Origin: Falsibacillus albus | GTDB taxonomy: Bacteria; Bacillota; Bacilli; Bacillales; DSM-25281 | Reading direction: 5' to 3' | NCBI RefSeq assembly: GCF_003668575.1 | Contig: NZ_RCVZ01000012.1 | Span: forward strand, 1 to 64,000 | DNA: 64,000 nucleotides | Position numbers and translations under genes: made by a program | Part shown: in pieces, positions 18,303 to 27,178 of the stretch | Layout: each line of letters opens with the position of its first letter | Numbering within the stretch: position 1 is the stretch's first letter | The notes under the pieces: model-generated | Database searches by the model: none | What the model was told of the DNA's origin: nothing | What the model saw: the letters and a program-made list of their open reading frames with translations, nothing else

Positions 18303-19382
18303 TTGAAAAACCCTATCATTGCATTCTTATTGGCCTTCTTTCCAGGAGGAGGACTGTTGTATCTTGGAAAAGTAATAAGGGGGCTTGCCTATACATTTGC
18401 TGTATTTGGATTACCGATCATCATGTTCATCGGCATGAAGTTAACATATGGGGATGGGTTCTTCATCCTCTTTGGATTAGGTGGACTCCTGATTTATTTA
18501 ATCAACTTCATCGATACAGCCATCACTGCTTCAAGACTTTATCAAACGCCTTCTAAGGATGAGGTCGATCGCACGTCCACAAATCAGGAATCAGAAAGAT
18601 TCTTTACGATCATCCTGTCCTTTGTTCCAGGACTTGGCCACTTCCAGCTTGGGTTGATGAATCGTGGAATCAGTTTTTTGGCAGCGTTCTTAGGGCTTGG
18701 GGTCATGGTTCTATTCATTACGTTCCTATCCCACCGTGAGGAATTTGTTGTGTTTCTTGCATTTCTTCCTATGATTTGGGTCTACAACTTTTTTGATGCA
18801 ATGCAGCAGTTGAATAAGAAACAGCGTGGAGAAGCATTAATGGATCGTTCCATCATGGAAGACTTTGAAGAGCGCCGAGAAAGCGGGAAAAAGAGTAAAT
18901 CGGTCGCCACATTTCTCTCCATCTTCCCTGGCGCCGGCCACCTTTATTTGGGACTCCAGAAGAGAGGGGTCCAATTGATGGCAGGGTTCCTGTTTTCCAT
19001 TTATATTTTGGACGTCTTGCGGCTGGGGATCTTCCTTTTCCTTGTTCCGATCATTTGGTTTTACAGCTTTTTTGACGGACTCCAGAAGGCATCGAAGGCG
19101 GGCCAGGAAGAGCTGGAGGACAGACCGGTCATTTATTATTTGATCAATCATCAGCGGTGGATCGGGATCGGACTGCTGCTGCTGGGCCTCTATTATTTGA
19201 CGAGCAATGTACTTGTACCTGCGCTGACACCGGTGCTATACAACATCATAAATATCGATTTGACTTTCTGGTTTGACCGCTATTTCCAAACAGGGGTCGT
19301 CAGCGTCATTTTAATTGCAGGCGGAATCAAGCTGATGTTGGGAACGAAAAGAAAACCGAATGAACAGAAGGTGGCAGAATAA
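18303..19382 (+). CDS. Polytopic membrane protein with three TM2-like repeats
   Basis: A 359-residue protein. Three homologous modules start at about residues 8, 105 and 202, each with an F-x-PG-x-G-x-x-x-LG-x-x-x-RG core: FFPGGGLLYLGKVIRG, FVPGLGHFQLGLMNRG and IFPGAGHLYLGLQKRG. Each is followed by two or three hydrophobic helices. The start is TTG at 18303 with AAGGAGGAG upstream. It is third in the sigma/anti-sigma operon and overlaps the next gene by one base, so it is probably a target or co-sensor. No enzymatic motif is seen. Confidence 0.8.
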   Translation: MKNPIIAFLLAFFPGGGLLYLGKVIRGLAYTFAVFGLPIIMFIGMKLTYGDGFFILFGLGGLLIYLINFIDTAITASRLYQTPSKDEVDRTSTNQESERFFTIILSFVPGLGHFQLGLMNRGISFLAAFLGLGVMVLFITFLSHREEFVVFLAFLPMIWVYNFFDAMQQLNKKQRGEALMDRSIMEDFEERRESGKKSKSVATFLSIFPGAGHLYLGLQKRGVQLMAGFLFSIYILDVLRLGIFLFLVPIIWFYSFFDGLQKASKAGQEELEDRPVIYYLINHQRWIGIGLLLLGLYYLTSNVLVPALTPVLYNIINIDLTFWFDRYFQTGVVSVILIAGGIKLMLGTKRKPNEQKVAE

Positions 19383-20299
19383 TGAGAACTTGGCGTGTCG
19401 GAACGATTACTATGGGAGCAGCACTTCTGTTCCTGGGGGTATTTTTGCTGCTGATAGGAGTATTGGATATTGACGGTACGCAAGTGATGATGGCGTGGTG
19501 GCCGGTTCTATTAATCATCCTCGGAGGAGAGATCCTTGTATTTCTTTATTTGAAAAAGGATGAAAAAGCATCGCTGAAATTTGATTTGCTCAGCATCTTT
19601 TTTGTAGGACTGATTGGAACAATCGGCATCGGCCTTTCCGCTTTAACGGCAACAGGAGTATTGGCAAAGGTTACGGATACGATGAATGCTGAAATAAGAA
19701 CAGAGGATCTTCCGGCATTTAATCAAACGTTTGATCAAGGGATAAAAAGGGTGGTCATACAAGCTGGAGAGCAGCCATTAACGATTGAAGGCTCGAGTGG
19801 AAGCGCCCTTTCCATCTTCGGTACCTACCGGGCGGACATGATGAAAGGCAAAAGCTTGATCAGCAAATCGCAGGATTACGTTCAGTCTGAAAAACATGGA
19901 GATACGTTATACCTCACATTGAAAAGGCCGCCTGCAATCATTCGGCCATTCGATACTTCTGCAGAATTGTCAGCTACCGTTGTCGTTCCCAGTAAGTTAA
20001 TGCTTGAGGTGGAAGCCGGCCAGCAATCCATCTCTTTGAAACCTAGGAAGATGATTACGAACTGGACCATCCATAATGGCGGAGATGTCTCCATCCAAGT
20101 TTCACCAAAAACGGATATGACAGTTTACGCCGATCATGTGGAAAGCTTTGGGGAAGCTGAAGGATGGGTCCCTGCAGCAAGCAAGAATACAGGGGATCAC
20201 TCAGGCAGCCAGTCTTCAGCCGTCCTTAAAATAGGAAAAGGCACCAATTCATTGTCCATCGACCATTCATACAGCATCAACATCATCCACCAAAACTAA
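19382..20299 (+). CDS. LiaI/LiaF-like membrane protein with beta-rich outer domain
   Basis: A 305-residue protein with three helices in residues 6-100 (LiaI/DUF5668-like pattern with MMAWWPVLLIILGGEILVF). An extracytoplasmic beta-repeat domain from about 120 to the end resembles the DUF4097/LiaF adhesin-like fold. Such proteins sense or respond to envelope stress. It is the last gene of the ECF operon, ending in hairpin H4. Family assignment is by architecture only. Confidence 0.72.
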   Translation: MRTWRVGTITMGAALLFLGVFLLLIGVLDIDGTQVMMAWWPVLLIILGGEILVFLYLKKDEKASLKFDLLSIFFVGLIGTIGIGLSALTATGVLAKVTDTMNAEIRTEDLPAFNQTFDQGIKRVVIQAGEQPLTIEGSSGSALSIFGTYRADMMKGKSLISKSQDYVQSEKHGDTLYLTLKRPPAIIRPFDTSAELSATVVVPSKLMLEVEAGQQSISLKPRKMITNWTIHNGGDVSIQVSPKTDMTVYADHVESFGEAEGWVPAASKNTGDHSGSQSSAVLKIGKGTNSLSIDHSYSINIIHQN

Positions 20300-20303
20300 C
20301 CCC

Positions 20304-20346
20304 AGCCCCCCTCTCACAGGTGCCTGTCACCAAGGAGGGGGGCTGT
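20304..20346 (+). terminator. CCTGT-apex hairpin H4 / terminator
   Basis: AGCCCCCCTC...AGGTG pairs with CACC...GAGGGGGGCT across the loop CCTGT, directly after the last gene of the ECF operon. The following T-tract is short. Confidence 0.7.
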
Positions 20347-20354
20347 TATATGAA

Positions 20355-20543
20355 GGCTCTTTTCTCAAAAGATTGTGGTTTTAACAGTTTTTCTCTCAAA
20401 AAACTCATCATATGATGTTGATCGGAGGGGAAAGTGCGAAACTCCGGAGGGGAAAGAGGGCCCCTTGGAAAGCGAGCATCCTGCAGCGGAAATCAACCTT
20501 ACACAACCTTTAATGTATAGCAGCAAACTTTACGAAAAGAGCG
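20355..20543. mobile_element. Type I repeat copy D (MITE-like)
   Basis: A 189-bp element with ends GGCTCTTTTCTCAAAAGATTG and, inverted, GCTCTTTTCGTAAAGTTTGC, in opposite orientation to copy A. The core keeps GGAGGGGAAAG and GCGAGCATCCTGCAGCGG. The 8-mers flanking it do not match well. A 93-codon frame across it has no coding support. Confidence 0.72.
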
Positions 20544-20843
20544 TTTGTAAAAAAGTGGATTTTCAATTAATTGTAAAGATTGATTTTCCTTTGGCCGTTT
20601 ATTCTTGGCGGAAAAGAGGTATGATGAAGAAGATGAAGATAGTTCGTGTTTGTTAACAGTCTGAACATGACACAATTATTTAATTAGATTTTTTTTACTA
20701 AAAGAGGTATGATATTCTGCGTCAGATGCTTCGAGAATGGCTGGGGCTGATCACATGCTTATGGACAGCGGCGGCTCCTAAAATAAATGAACACCAGCAT
20801 GCTTCAAATACAAGAATTTTAAGTAGATTAGGATGATGGGGTA
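20544..20843. other. Leader region of dgkB
   Basis: This 300-bp gap contains two copies of AAAAGAGGTATGAT (about 20612 and 20700), each ending in a possible -10 hexamer TATGAT, but without good -35 boxes. A 36-codon frame at about 20727 lacks a ribosome binding site. Confidence 0.35.
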
Positions 20844-21767
20844 ATGAGAAAAGCAAGAATTATATATAATCCTACTTCCGGTCGAGAAATCTTTAAAAAA
20901 AGTTTAGCGGAAGTATTAATGAAACTGGAAGTGGCCGGATATGAAACCTCATGCCACGCGACAACGTGTGAGGGCGATGCTTCGAATGCTGCCAGGATTG
21001 CAGTGGAAAGGAAATATGACCTTGTCATCGCTGCAGGCGGCGACGGCACGATCAATGAAGTGGTCAACGGACTTGCCGAGCAGGATTTCCGGCCTAAGCT
21101 GGGGATCATACCTGTAGGGACGACCAACGATTTCGCTCGGGCGCTGCACATCCCGCGCGACATAATGGCTGCAACGGACATCATCGTCAAGGGAGATACC
21201 ATCCCGGTCGATATCGGACGCATGAATGACCGCTACTTTATCAATATAGCCGGGGGCGGAAGATTAACGGAGCTTACATATGAAGTGCCGAGCAAACTGA
21301 AAACGATGCTTGGACAACTTGCCTATTACTTGAAAGGCATGGAAATGCTTCCTTCCATCCGCGCAACCGAGGTTTCAATCGAGTATGATGGGAAAATCTT
21401 TGAAGGGGAAGTCATGCTATTCTTGGTGGGGCTGACCAATTCAGTAGGCGGTTTCGAGAAATTGGCACCAGATGCATCCATTAATGACGGCCTGTTTTCC
21501 CTGCTCGTTTTGAAAAAAACAAATTTAGCTGAATTTATCCGTATTGCCTCTATGGCACTTCGTGGAGATCATGTGAAGGATCCGAATGTCATCTATACAC
21601 AGGCAAATCATATTAAGGTCCGTTCCAAGGAAAAAATGCAGCTGAATATCGATGGGGAGTTTGGCGGAGTCCTTCCGGCAGAATTTGAGAATCTGTACCG
21701 CCACTTGGAGGTATTTGTCCCAATCGACCAAATCCGTCCGGAGGATCGACCGGAAAATCTTGAATAA
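20844..21767 (+). CDS. dgkB: Diacylglycerol kinase DgkB
   Basis: A 307-residue soluble lipid kinase that phosphorylates diacylglycerol left from lipoteichoic acid synthesis and returns it to phospholipid metabolism. The DAGK catalytic domain begins at residue 1 with the nucleotide loop AAGGDGTINEVVNG (65-69 core). PVGTTNDFAR and GEFGGVLPAE are further family motifs. Its position upstream of rlmCD matches yerQ/dgkB in B. subtilis, though iron and nucleoside genes now separate them. Confidence 0.95.
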   Translation: MRKARIIYNPTSGREIFKKSLAEVLMKLEVAGYETSCHATTCEGDASNAARIAVERKYDLVIAAGGDGTINEVVNGLAEQDFRPKLGIIPVGTTNDFARALHIPRDIMAATDIIVKGDTIPVDIGRMNDRYFINIAGGGRLTELTYEVPSKLKTMLGQLAYYLKGMEMLPSIRATEVSIEYDGKIFEGEVMLFLVGLTNSVGGFEKLAPDASINDGLFSLLVLKKTNLAEFIRIASMALRGDHVKDPNVIYTQANHIKVRSKEKMQLNIDGEFGGVLPAEFENLYRHLEVFVPIDQIRPEDRPENLE

Positions 21768-21774
21768 AAGACAG

Positions 21775-21820
21775 AAAAAAAGCTTCCACACTTTTTCATC
21801 AAGTGAGGAAGCTTTTTTTG
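21775..21820 (+). terminator. dgkB terminator
   Basis: AAAAAAGCTTCC and GGAAGCTTTTTTT arms with inner CACTT/AAGTG pairing lie just after the dgkB stop. Confidence 0.9.
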
Positions 21821-21856
21821 CTGGGGCTATTCGTACCAGTCTTTGATCATTGAATG

Positions 21857-21891
21857 AAAAAAGGAATCCGCAGCACTATGTCGGATTCCCT
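21857..21891 (-). terminator. Terminator of FTR1 gene
   Basis: GGAATCCG and CGGATTCC arms are followed on the minus strand by CTTTTTTCATT, about 25 nt past the permease stop. Confidence 0.82.
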
Positions 21892-21914
21892 TATATTTTA
21901 AAAGGTTCTATTTA

Positions 21915-22640
21915 TTAGCTTACTTTTGGCTTTTCGTTCGATTTCTTCTGTCCTTTGATGCGGTTGATATCGTCCTTTAGAAAAATGTAGAGTGATGGGA
22001 CGATGAAAACAATCATGCCGATGGTTTCCAGCGCTTCCCCGCCATCTTCGAAAAGCTTGACTAAGCCTTCCCCGAATAATTCGCCGCCCAAGAAAATCAA
22101 AATGGCTCCCAAAGCTTTGAAAATAAATCCGAGATTATATTTAAGCGTTGTTTTGAACACAACATAGGCCAGGATGATGGCCAATACAATTCCAGCGATG
22201 CTTCCGAACGCTACATTTGCAGCATCTTGTGAAATTTGGGTCATAGTGAAGATGACCAGTTCGATGCCTTCGCGAAGAACTGAAAGGAAGGCAAGGACAA
22301 ATAGTCCAATCCAGCTCGTTCCTTTTTCAACTTGGGAAACGACTTGGCTCGACATTTGTTTATTTTTATGTAGCCATAAAATGAAATAAGCTATGAGACC
22401 AGCTGCGAGCACCATCATGATGCCTTCGAAAATTTCTTCTCCAGCCTTCTCCATTTCCTTTGCCTCATTAAAACCGATCACGCCTCCGACAGCGCTTACG
22501 ACAAGACCGGCGATGGCTCCAAAATATACGGCTTTTGCCAAGGTTGTTTTATTGAACTTGGCAAGTTGTACGAGGATTATGCCTATGATTAATGCGGCTT
22601 CTAAGCCCTCACGAAAAGACAGAAATAAGCTTGATAACAT
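21915..22640 (-). CDS. efeU: FTR1-family iron permease (EfeU-like)
   Basis: A 241-residue membrane permease with seven predicted helices. Both iron-binding REXXE motifs are present: REGLE near residue 10 and REGIE near residue 122. It imports ferric or ferrous iron. The partner genes efeO and efeB are not adjacent, so it either works alone or uses remote partners. A near-consensus Fur box overlaps the promoter region, supporting iron-starvation control. Confidence 0.92.
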   Translation of the reverse strand: MLSSLFLSFREGLEAALIIGIILVQLAKFNKTTLAKAVYFGAIAGLVVSAVGGVIGFNEAKEMEKAGEEIFEGIMMVLAAGLIAYFILWLHKNKQMSSQVVSQVEKGTSWIGLFVLAFLSVLREGIELVIFTMTQISQDAANVAFGSIAGIVLAIILAYVVFKTTLKYNLGFIFKALGAILIFLGGELFGEGLVKLFEDGGEALETIGMIVFIVPSLYIFLKDDINRIKGQKKSNEKPKVS

Positions 22641-22670
22641 GTAGACACCCCATTTGAATAGTTATGACGT

Positions 22671-22685
22671 TGATAATCATTCTCA
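22671..22685 (-). promoter_or_regulatory. Fur box upstream of FTR1 gene
   Basis: TGATAATCATTCTCA is a 7-1-7 inverted repeat differing from the Bacillus Fur consensus TGATAATNATTATCA at one position. It lies 31 nt before the permease start. Confidence 0.85.
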
Positions 22686-22756
22686 ACCTAATTGTAGTGA
22701 CAAGAGGAACTCTTGTCAACAGCTTATTGAGAAAAGTTTTCAATTGTGGGATGCAC

Positions 22757-23695
22757 TTATTTGAGGTTGGGGCCGATCATGGTATGAATAAAATCCTTAA
22801 TGAATTTTTGATAATCCATCTTCAAATATATGTTGATGTTATTTTTGGATGGGGGAGCCTTCGGGCGAAGATCGGCTACACTTTGTCCCTTGGTCATTCC
22901 AAACGTCTGAACGTCTACATCGCGTGAAAGGAATTTTCCCAGGCTAGGGTAGGTCAGCATGGCCATGGCAGTCACGTCGTGGATCGGTGCGCCTTGAAGT
23001 CCTGGAACCAATTCAGCATACACTTCACAATAAAAATTCATCAGCGGCTTAAGCAGGTGTACAAGCTTATTCTGGGCATGCTGTAAAATGTACTCAACCA
23101 TATCCATGGTCACGATTGCTGTATTGGTGATGTTCAATGGCATAATGTGAACGTTCTTTAAGCTCGTCAAAACAAGATTTGTTGCAAGGGGGTCGCCGAA
23201 GAAATTAGCCTCGGCATATTCCGTGACGTTTCCCGGGGTTAAGAAAGCCCCGCCCATAATATAGAATTCCTTTACCTCCGAAACTTCCTTGCTGCTTAAG
23301 ATCATGGCGGTTGCCAGGGAGGTGGAGCGCCCGACATCGACGATTGTAAGGTCGGGGTGCTCTTTCATAATATCAAACACGCGGCTGAAGTTCAGGAGCT
23401 CGCCGTTGATAAAGTCTGGGGGGATCAGCGGTCCTAACCCTTTTGGTCCGTGGATTTCTGGGTAATAGGTAGGCGGAAGGCCATCAAATGGTCTTGTTGC
23501 CCCTCCGATCAGGGGGATATCGCTCCTGCCTGCAGTATGCAAAATAAAGGCGATATTCCGTGTCGCCTCCTTTTTGCTGATATTTCCATAGCTCGAAACG
23601 ATGCCGACAAGTTCAATGTCCGGATGAAGCAGGGCGTACATCAATGCAATGGCATCATCGATTCCCGGATCTGTGAAAAAAAGGACTTTCTTCAT
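22757..23695 (-). CDS. Inosine/uridine-preferring nucleoside hydrolase family
   Basis: A 312-residue enzyme expected to hydrolyse the N-glycosidic bond of ribonucleosides for salvage. The Ca2+-binding loop TDPGIDDA is intact at residues 8-15, except that the preceding residue is Phe rather than the usual Asp. The C-terminal HDVTAMAML gives the further His/Asp ligands. Helix FIMGG-like text (FYIMGGAF) is typical. Start ATG 23695 has AAAGGGGGAG upstream. Substrate preference cannot be read from sequence. Confidence 0.9.
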   Translation of the reverse strand: MKKVLFFTDPGIDDAIALMYALLHPDIELVGIVSSYGNISKKEATRNIAFILHTAGRSDIPLIGGATRPFDGLPPTYYPEIHGPKGLGPLIPPDFINGELLNFSRVFDIMKEHPDLTIVDVGRSTSLATAMILSSKEVSEVKEFYIMGGAFLTPGNVTEYAEANFFGDPLATNLVLTSLKNVHIMPLNITNTAIVTMDMVEYILQHAQNKLVHLLKPLMNFYCEVYAELVPGLQGAPIHDVTAMAMLTYPSLGKFLSRDVDVQTFGMTKGQSVADLRPKAPPSKNNINIYLKMDYQKFIKDFIHTMIGPNLK

Positions 23696-23879
23696 GGTTT
23701 TCTCCCCCTTTATGAAGTCCCTGAATAGAGAATATGTGAAGTGATAACAAAAGATGTTAGTACAATGGAAGTGAATTTGAAAAAATTACATTTAATTACA
23801 ATAAGGCGTAATCGCTATTCAATCCTCGATTATGTTACAATCAGGAGAGCAAAAAACGGATAGAAAAGGAAGTAAGCAG

Positions 23880-25256
23880 ATGAGTAAAAAAATACATGCA
23901 CCTGTCCAGAAAAATGAATACTGTGACGTGGGGTTTGAAGATTTGACCCACGATGGCAATGGTGTTGCAAAAGTAGAGGGCTATCCCATTTTCGTGCCGA
24001 ATAGCCTGCCAGGAGAAAAAGGGAAGATCAAAATCGTCAAGACTGGCAAGGGCTATGGGTTCGGCCGTCTGATGGAGCTTTATGAAGAAAGCCGTCATCG
24101 CCAAGAACCGCCTTGCCCCATCTATAAAGAATGCGGTGGCTGCCAAATTCAGCATTACAGCTATGAAGGGCAATTAGCCGCTAAAACAAAGCATGTACGG
24201 GATGTAATGACGCGCATCGGCAAACTGGAAAACGTGAAAATCCACGAGACTCTCGGGATGACAGATCCTTGGCACTACCGGAATAAAGCCCAGGTTCCGG
24301 TCGGGGAAAGGAATGGAGAGCTGATTGCAGGCTTTTATCAAAAGCGGAGCCATGAAATCATTGATATGGATGCATGCATCATCCAGGATCAAAAAAATGA
24401 TGAAGTCATTCAAGTCGTGAAGGATATCTTGAAAAAGTACAGCGTCCGCGCCTACGACGAGCATAAGCATAGTGGCGCCATACGTCATATCATGACCCGC
24501 ATCGGACATAAAACAGGTGAGGTTATGGTAGTCCTGGTCACCCGTACGAAAGAACTTCCCCATCAGAACAAAATCATCGAGGAAATCGCAGGCTCCATAA
24601 AAGGAATCAAATCAATCGTCCATAACGTGAACTCGAAGCGCACCAATGTGATTTTTGGGAAGGATACAAAGGTTTTGTGGGGAGAAGAAGTGATCTACGA
24701 TTACATCGGAGACGTGAAGTTCGCCATATCTGCCCGTTCTTTCTATCAAGTTAATCCGGCTCAAACGAAGGTGCTTTATGAACAGGCGCTTGAGTATGCC
24801 GGTTTGAGCGGGGAAGAAACGGTTATCGATGCATATTGCGGTATCGGTACGATTTCACTGTTCCTGGCTCAAAAAGCGAAAAAGGTGTTCGGAGTGGAAA
24901 TTGTTCCGGAAGCGATTGAAGATGCAAAGCGAAATGCCGAACTCAACGAAATCGCCAATGCTGAATTTGAGGCAGGGGAAGCGGAAGTGGTCATCCCCCG
25001 GTGGTACAAGGAAGGCAACAAAGCGGATGTCCTCGTCGTCGATCCACCAAGAAAAGGCTGCGATGAAGCTTTATTGCAAACCATTATTGATATGAAGCCG
25101 AAAAAGGTGGTCTACGTTTCATGTAATCCGGCAACGCTGGCGAGGGATTTGAGGGTGCTAGAGGACGGAGGCTATAAGACCGCTGAAATTCAGCCGGTGG
25201 ACATGTTCCCGCAAACGATGCATGTAGAAGCAGTTGCGAAAATTGAATTGGTTTAA
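23880..25256 (+). CDS. rlmCD: 23S rRNA (uracil-5-)-methyltransferase RlmCD
   Basis: A 458-residue SAM-dependent enzyme that methylates U747 and U1939 of 23S rRNA in B. subtilis. It has an N-terminal TRAM domain (about 10-65) and an Fe-S cluster motif with Cys79, Cys85 and Cys88 plus a later Cys (DMDACIIQ). The Rossmann core is [14 protein letters not shown] and the catalytic region [14 protein letters not shown] 23880 is chosen for AAAGGAAG; the frame is open to 23832 without such a site. Synteny matches yefA. Confidence 0.95.
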   Translation: MSKKIHAPVQKNEYCDVGFEDLTHDGNGVAKVEGYPIFVPNSLPGEKGKIKIVKTGKGYGFGRLMELYEESRHRQEPPCPIYKECGGCQIQHYSYEGQLAAKTKHVRDVMTRIGKLENVKIHETLGMTDPWHYRNKAQVPVGERNGELIAGFYQKRSHEIIDMDACIIQDQKNDEVIQVVKDILKKYSVRAYDEHKHSGAIRHIMTRIGHKTGEVMVVLVTRTKELPHQNKIIEEIAGSIKGIKSIVHNVNSKRTNVIFGKDTKVLWGEEVIYDYIGDVKFAISARSFYQVNPAQTKVLYEQALEYAGLSGEETVIDAYCGIGTISLFLAQKAKKVFGVEIVPEAIEDAKRNAELNEIANAEFEAGEAEVVIPRWYKEGNKADVLVVDPPRKGCDEALLQTIIDMKPKKVVYVSCNPATLARDLRVLEDGGYKTAEIQPVDMFPQTMHVEAVAKIELV

Positions 25257-25294
25257 AAAAACGAGAAGAGCAGGCGGCTCTTCTCGTTTTTTTA
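25257..25294. terminator. rlmCD terminator
   Basis: ACGAGAAGAGC and GCTCTTCTCGT form an 11-bp stem followed by TTTTTTT, with A-run upstream, so it can also act for guaC on the opposite strand. Confidence 0.9.
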
Positions 25295-25333
25295 TGAGCG
25301 GCATAAAAAGCCCGCTCTCTTTGATCAAATCCA

Positions 25334-26317
25334 TCAATATACTTTATCCCCATTGAAGATGGAGTTCTTGACGATGACATAATCCACTGTCCGGATGGCA
25401 TCAAGCTTGTTTCCGCCAGCATAGGAGATGGATGATTGAAGATCCTGCTCCATCTCAATCAGCGTATCCTGTAAAGAGCCTTTATGTTCAACATGCATTT
25501 TCTTGCCCTCTACATTTTTCTTTTCACCTTTTTGGAATTCGGATGCTGAACCGAAGTATTCTTTATAATACTTTCCGTCAATTTCAATCGTTTCTCCAGG
25601 AGATTCTTCATGACCAGCAAAAAGGGAGCCGATCATAACCATGGTAGCGCCAAATCGAATCGATTTCGCGATATCTCCATGGGTGCGGATTCCACCGTCG
25701 GCAATGATTGGTTTGCTTGCAGCTTTGGCACACCATCGTAGTGCTGCCAACTGCCATCCACCTGTCCCGAATCCTGTTTTGATTTTCGTGATGCATACTT
25801 TACCTGGCCCGATGCCCACTTTGGTCGCATCTGCTCCAGCATGCTCCAACTCCCTTACAGCTTCAGGCGTCCCGACATTCCCTGCAATGACAAAGCTTTG
25901 CGGCAAGTGCTTCTTAATATGCTGTATCATGGCAATCACTGAATTCGAATGGCCATGGGCAATGTCGATTGTGATGAAATCCGGTACAAGCTGCTCTTCT
26001 GCTAACTGGAGGATGAAATCATATTCTTCCTCTTTTACACCTACGCTGATCGAAGCAATCAATGCACGTGATTTCATATCTTGAATGAAGGATTTTCTCT
26101 TTTCTGGTTCAAATCGGTGCATGATATAAAAATAACCGTTTTCAGCTAAGTTTAGTGCGATTTTATCATCTATAATCGTCTGCATGTTCGCAGGAACCAC
26201 CGGCAATTTAAAAATATGTCCACCCAATGTCACTGTCGTATCACACTCAGAACGGCTGTTGACGACACATTTTGCAGGAATCAATTGAATATCTTCGTAA
26301 TCGAATACATTTTCCAT
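25334..26317 (-). CDS. guaC: GMP reductase
   Basis: A 327-residue TIM-barrel enzyme that converts GMP to IMP with NADPH in purine salvage. Catalytic Cys175 lies in [11 protein letters not shown]; the phosphate loop is [15 protein letters not shown]. No CBS domain is inserted, which separates it from IMP dehydrogenase. A PurBox-like pair lies directly upstream. The start is ATG 26317 with AGGGGTG upstream. Confidence 0.95.
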   Translation of the reverse strand: MENVFDYEDIQLIPAKCVVNSRSECDTTVTLGGHIFKLPVVPANMQTIIDDKIALNLAENGYFYIMHRFEPEKRKSFIQDMKSRALIASISVGVKEEEYDFILQLAEEQLVPDFITIDIAHGHSNSVIAMIQHIKKHLPQSFVIAGNVGTPEAVRELEHAGADATKVGIGPGKVCITKIKTGFGTGGWQLAALRWCAKAASKPIIADGGIRTHGDIAKSIRFGATMVMIGSLFAGHEESPGETIEIDGKYYKEYFGSASEFQKGEKKNVEGKKMHVEHKGSLQDTLIEMEQDLQSSISYAGGNKLDAIRTVDYVIVKNSIFNGDKVY

Positions 26318-26330
26318 GTTTTACACCCCT

Positions 26331-26374
26331 AAAAACGAATATTAAAGTTTTGTTTTGAATAAATGTTCGTATAT
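26331..26374 (-). promoter_or_regulatory. Candidate PurBox pair for guaC
   Basis: Two 13-mers with CGAA cores in opposite orientation (AAAAACGAATATT and AATGTTCGTATAT) are 18 bp apart, near the 16-17 bp typical of PurR sites. They lie 14 nt upstream of the guaC start. B. subtilis guaC belongs to the PurR regulon. Confidence 0.5.
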
Positions 26375-26442
26375 TTATAATTTAACTCATTATCTTCTTC
26401 CTGTCAAAGTTTTATGCATTATCCAAAATTTAGCTGAGGAGT

Positions 26443-26494
26443 CATTGACCCGAGTGGTCAATGGGAATATAATTGAGTTGACCATACTGGTCAA
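26443..26494 (+). promoter_or_regulatory. SigA promoter with two TetR operators
   Basis: TTGACC (26445), 17 bp, TATAAT (26468) is a near-ideal promoter. Operator 1, CATTGACC-CGAGT-GGTCAATG (26443-26463), covers the -35 box. Operator 2, TTGACC-ATACT-GGTCAA (26478-26494), lies just past the -10. Centres are 33 bp apart, about three turns on one DNA face. Confidence 0.85.
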
Positions 26495-26518
26495 TGAAAA
26501 ATCGGAGGCGTTTCAAAA

Positions 26519-27142
26519 TTGTTGTTTAAATCGCTGAATATCGATCCTGAAAAAGAGGACCGAATCGTTAATGCAGCTTTAAAAGTCTTCTCGCAAAATG
26601 GCTATCAAAAAGCTTCGACCAATGCCATCGTCAAAGAAGCAAAGATATCAAAGGGGCTATTGTTCCATTATTTCAAAAGCAAGAAAGATTTGTATCTCTC
26701 ATTAAGCGAACAATTATCGGATTTGTTTTTAGAGAAAATTTATGAACGGGTTGACTGGGAGGAGAGTGATATTTTCTGCGTGTTAAGGCAGATCGTATTG
26801 CTGAAATTTGAGCTGTTCAAAGTTTATCCTGAAATGACTGATTTTTTAAACGCTGTGTACCAGGAAACAGACAGTGAAGTGGCCGGCGAAATCAATCGCA
26901 AGAAGGAAAAGTTGATTGCAGAAAGCTTCCGAAAGTTATTCGCGAATATCGATGTGAATAAATTTAAAGAAAGCGTGGATGTCCAAAAGTCCATTAAAAT
27001 CATTCATTGGACTTTTGAAGGCATGGGCAGAAGAAATCAGGAAAGGTATAAAGAGGTGCCGGTCGATCAACTTGATAAAGAAGAGATATTGTCTGAGATT
27101 GATGCTTACATCCATATTTTGAAACAGTCTTTTTATAAATAG
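26519..27142 (+). CDS. TetR-family repressor of ABC exporter
   Basis: A 207-residue regulator. The TetR helix-turn-helix fills residues 12-58 (ASTNAIVKEAKISKGLLFHYF); the C-terminal helical domain binds an unknown ligand. The start is TTG 26519 with CGGAGGCG upstream. It is the first gene of a four-gene operon with an ABC-2 transporter, and the two operators on its own promoter imply autoregulation of the whole unit. Confidence 0.92.
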   Translation: MLFKSLNIDPEKEDRIVNAALKVFSQNGYQKASTNAIVKEAKISKGLLFHYFKSKKDLYLSLSEQLSDLFLEKIYERVDWEESDIFCVLRQIVLLKFELFKVYPEMTDFLNAVYQETDSEVAGEINRKKEKLIAESFRKLFANIDVNKFKESVDVQKSIKIIHWTFEGMGRRNQERYKEVPVDQLDKEEILSEIDAYIHILKQSFYK

Positions 27143-27178
27143 GGGAAAAAAATGAAGAGGCAAAGGGAGGTTCATGCG

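Noticed and set aside
20375-20656. 93-codon plus-strand frame
   Set aside because: It runs through type I repeat D and has the same repeat-derived peptide as other copies.
20727-20840. 36-codon frame before dgkB
   Set aside because: No ribosome binding site and no recognisable features.
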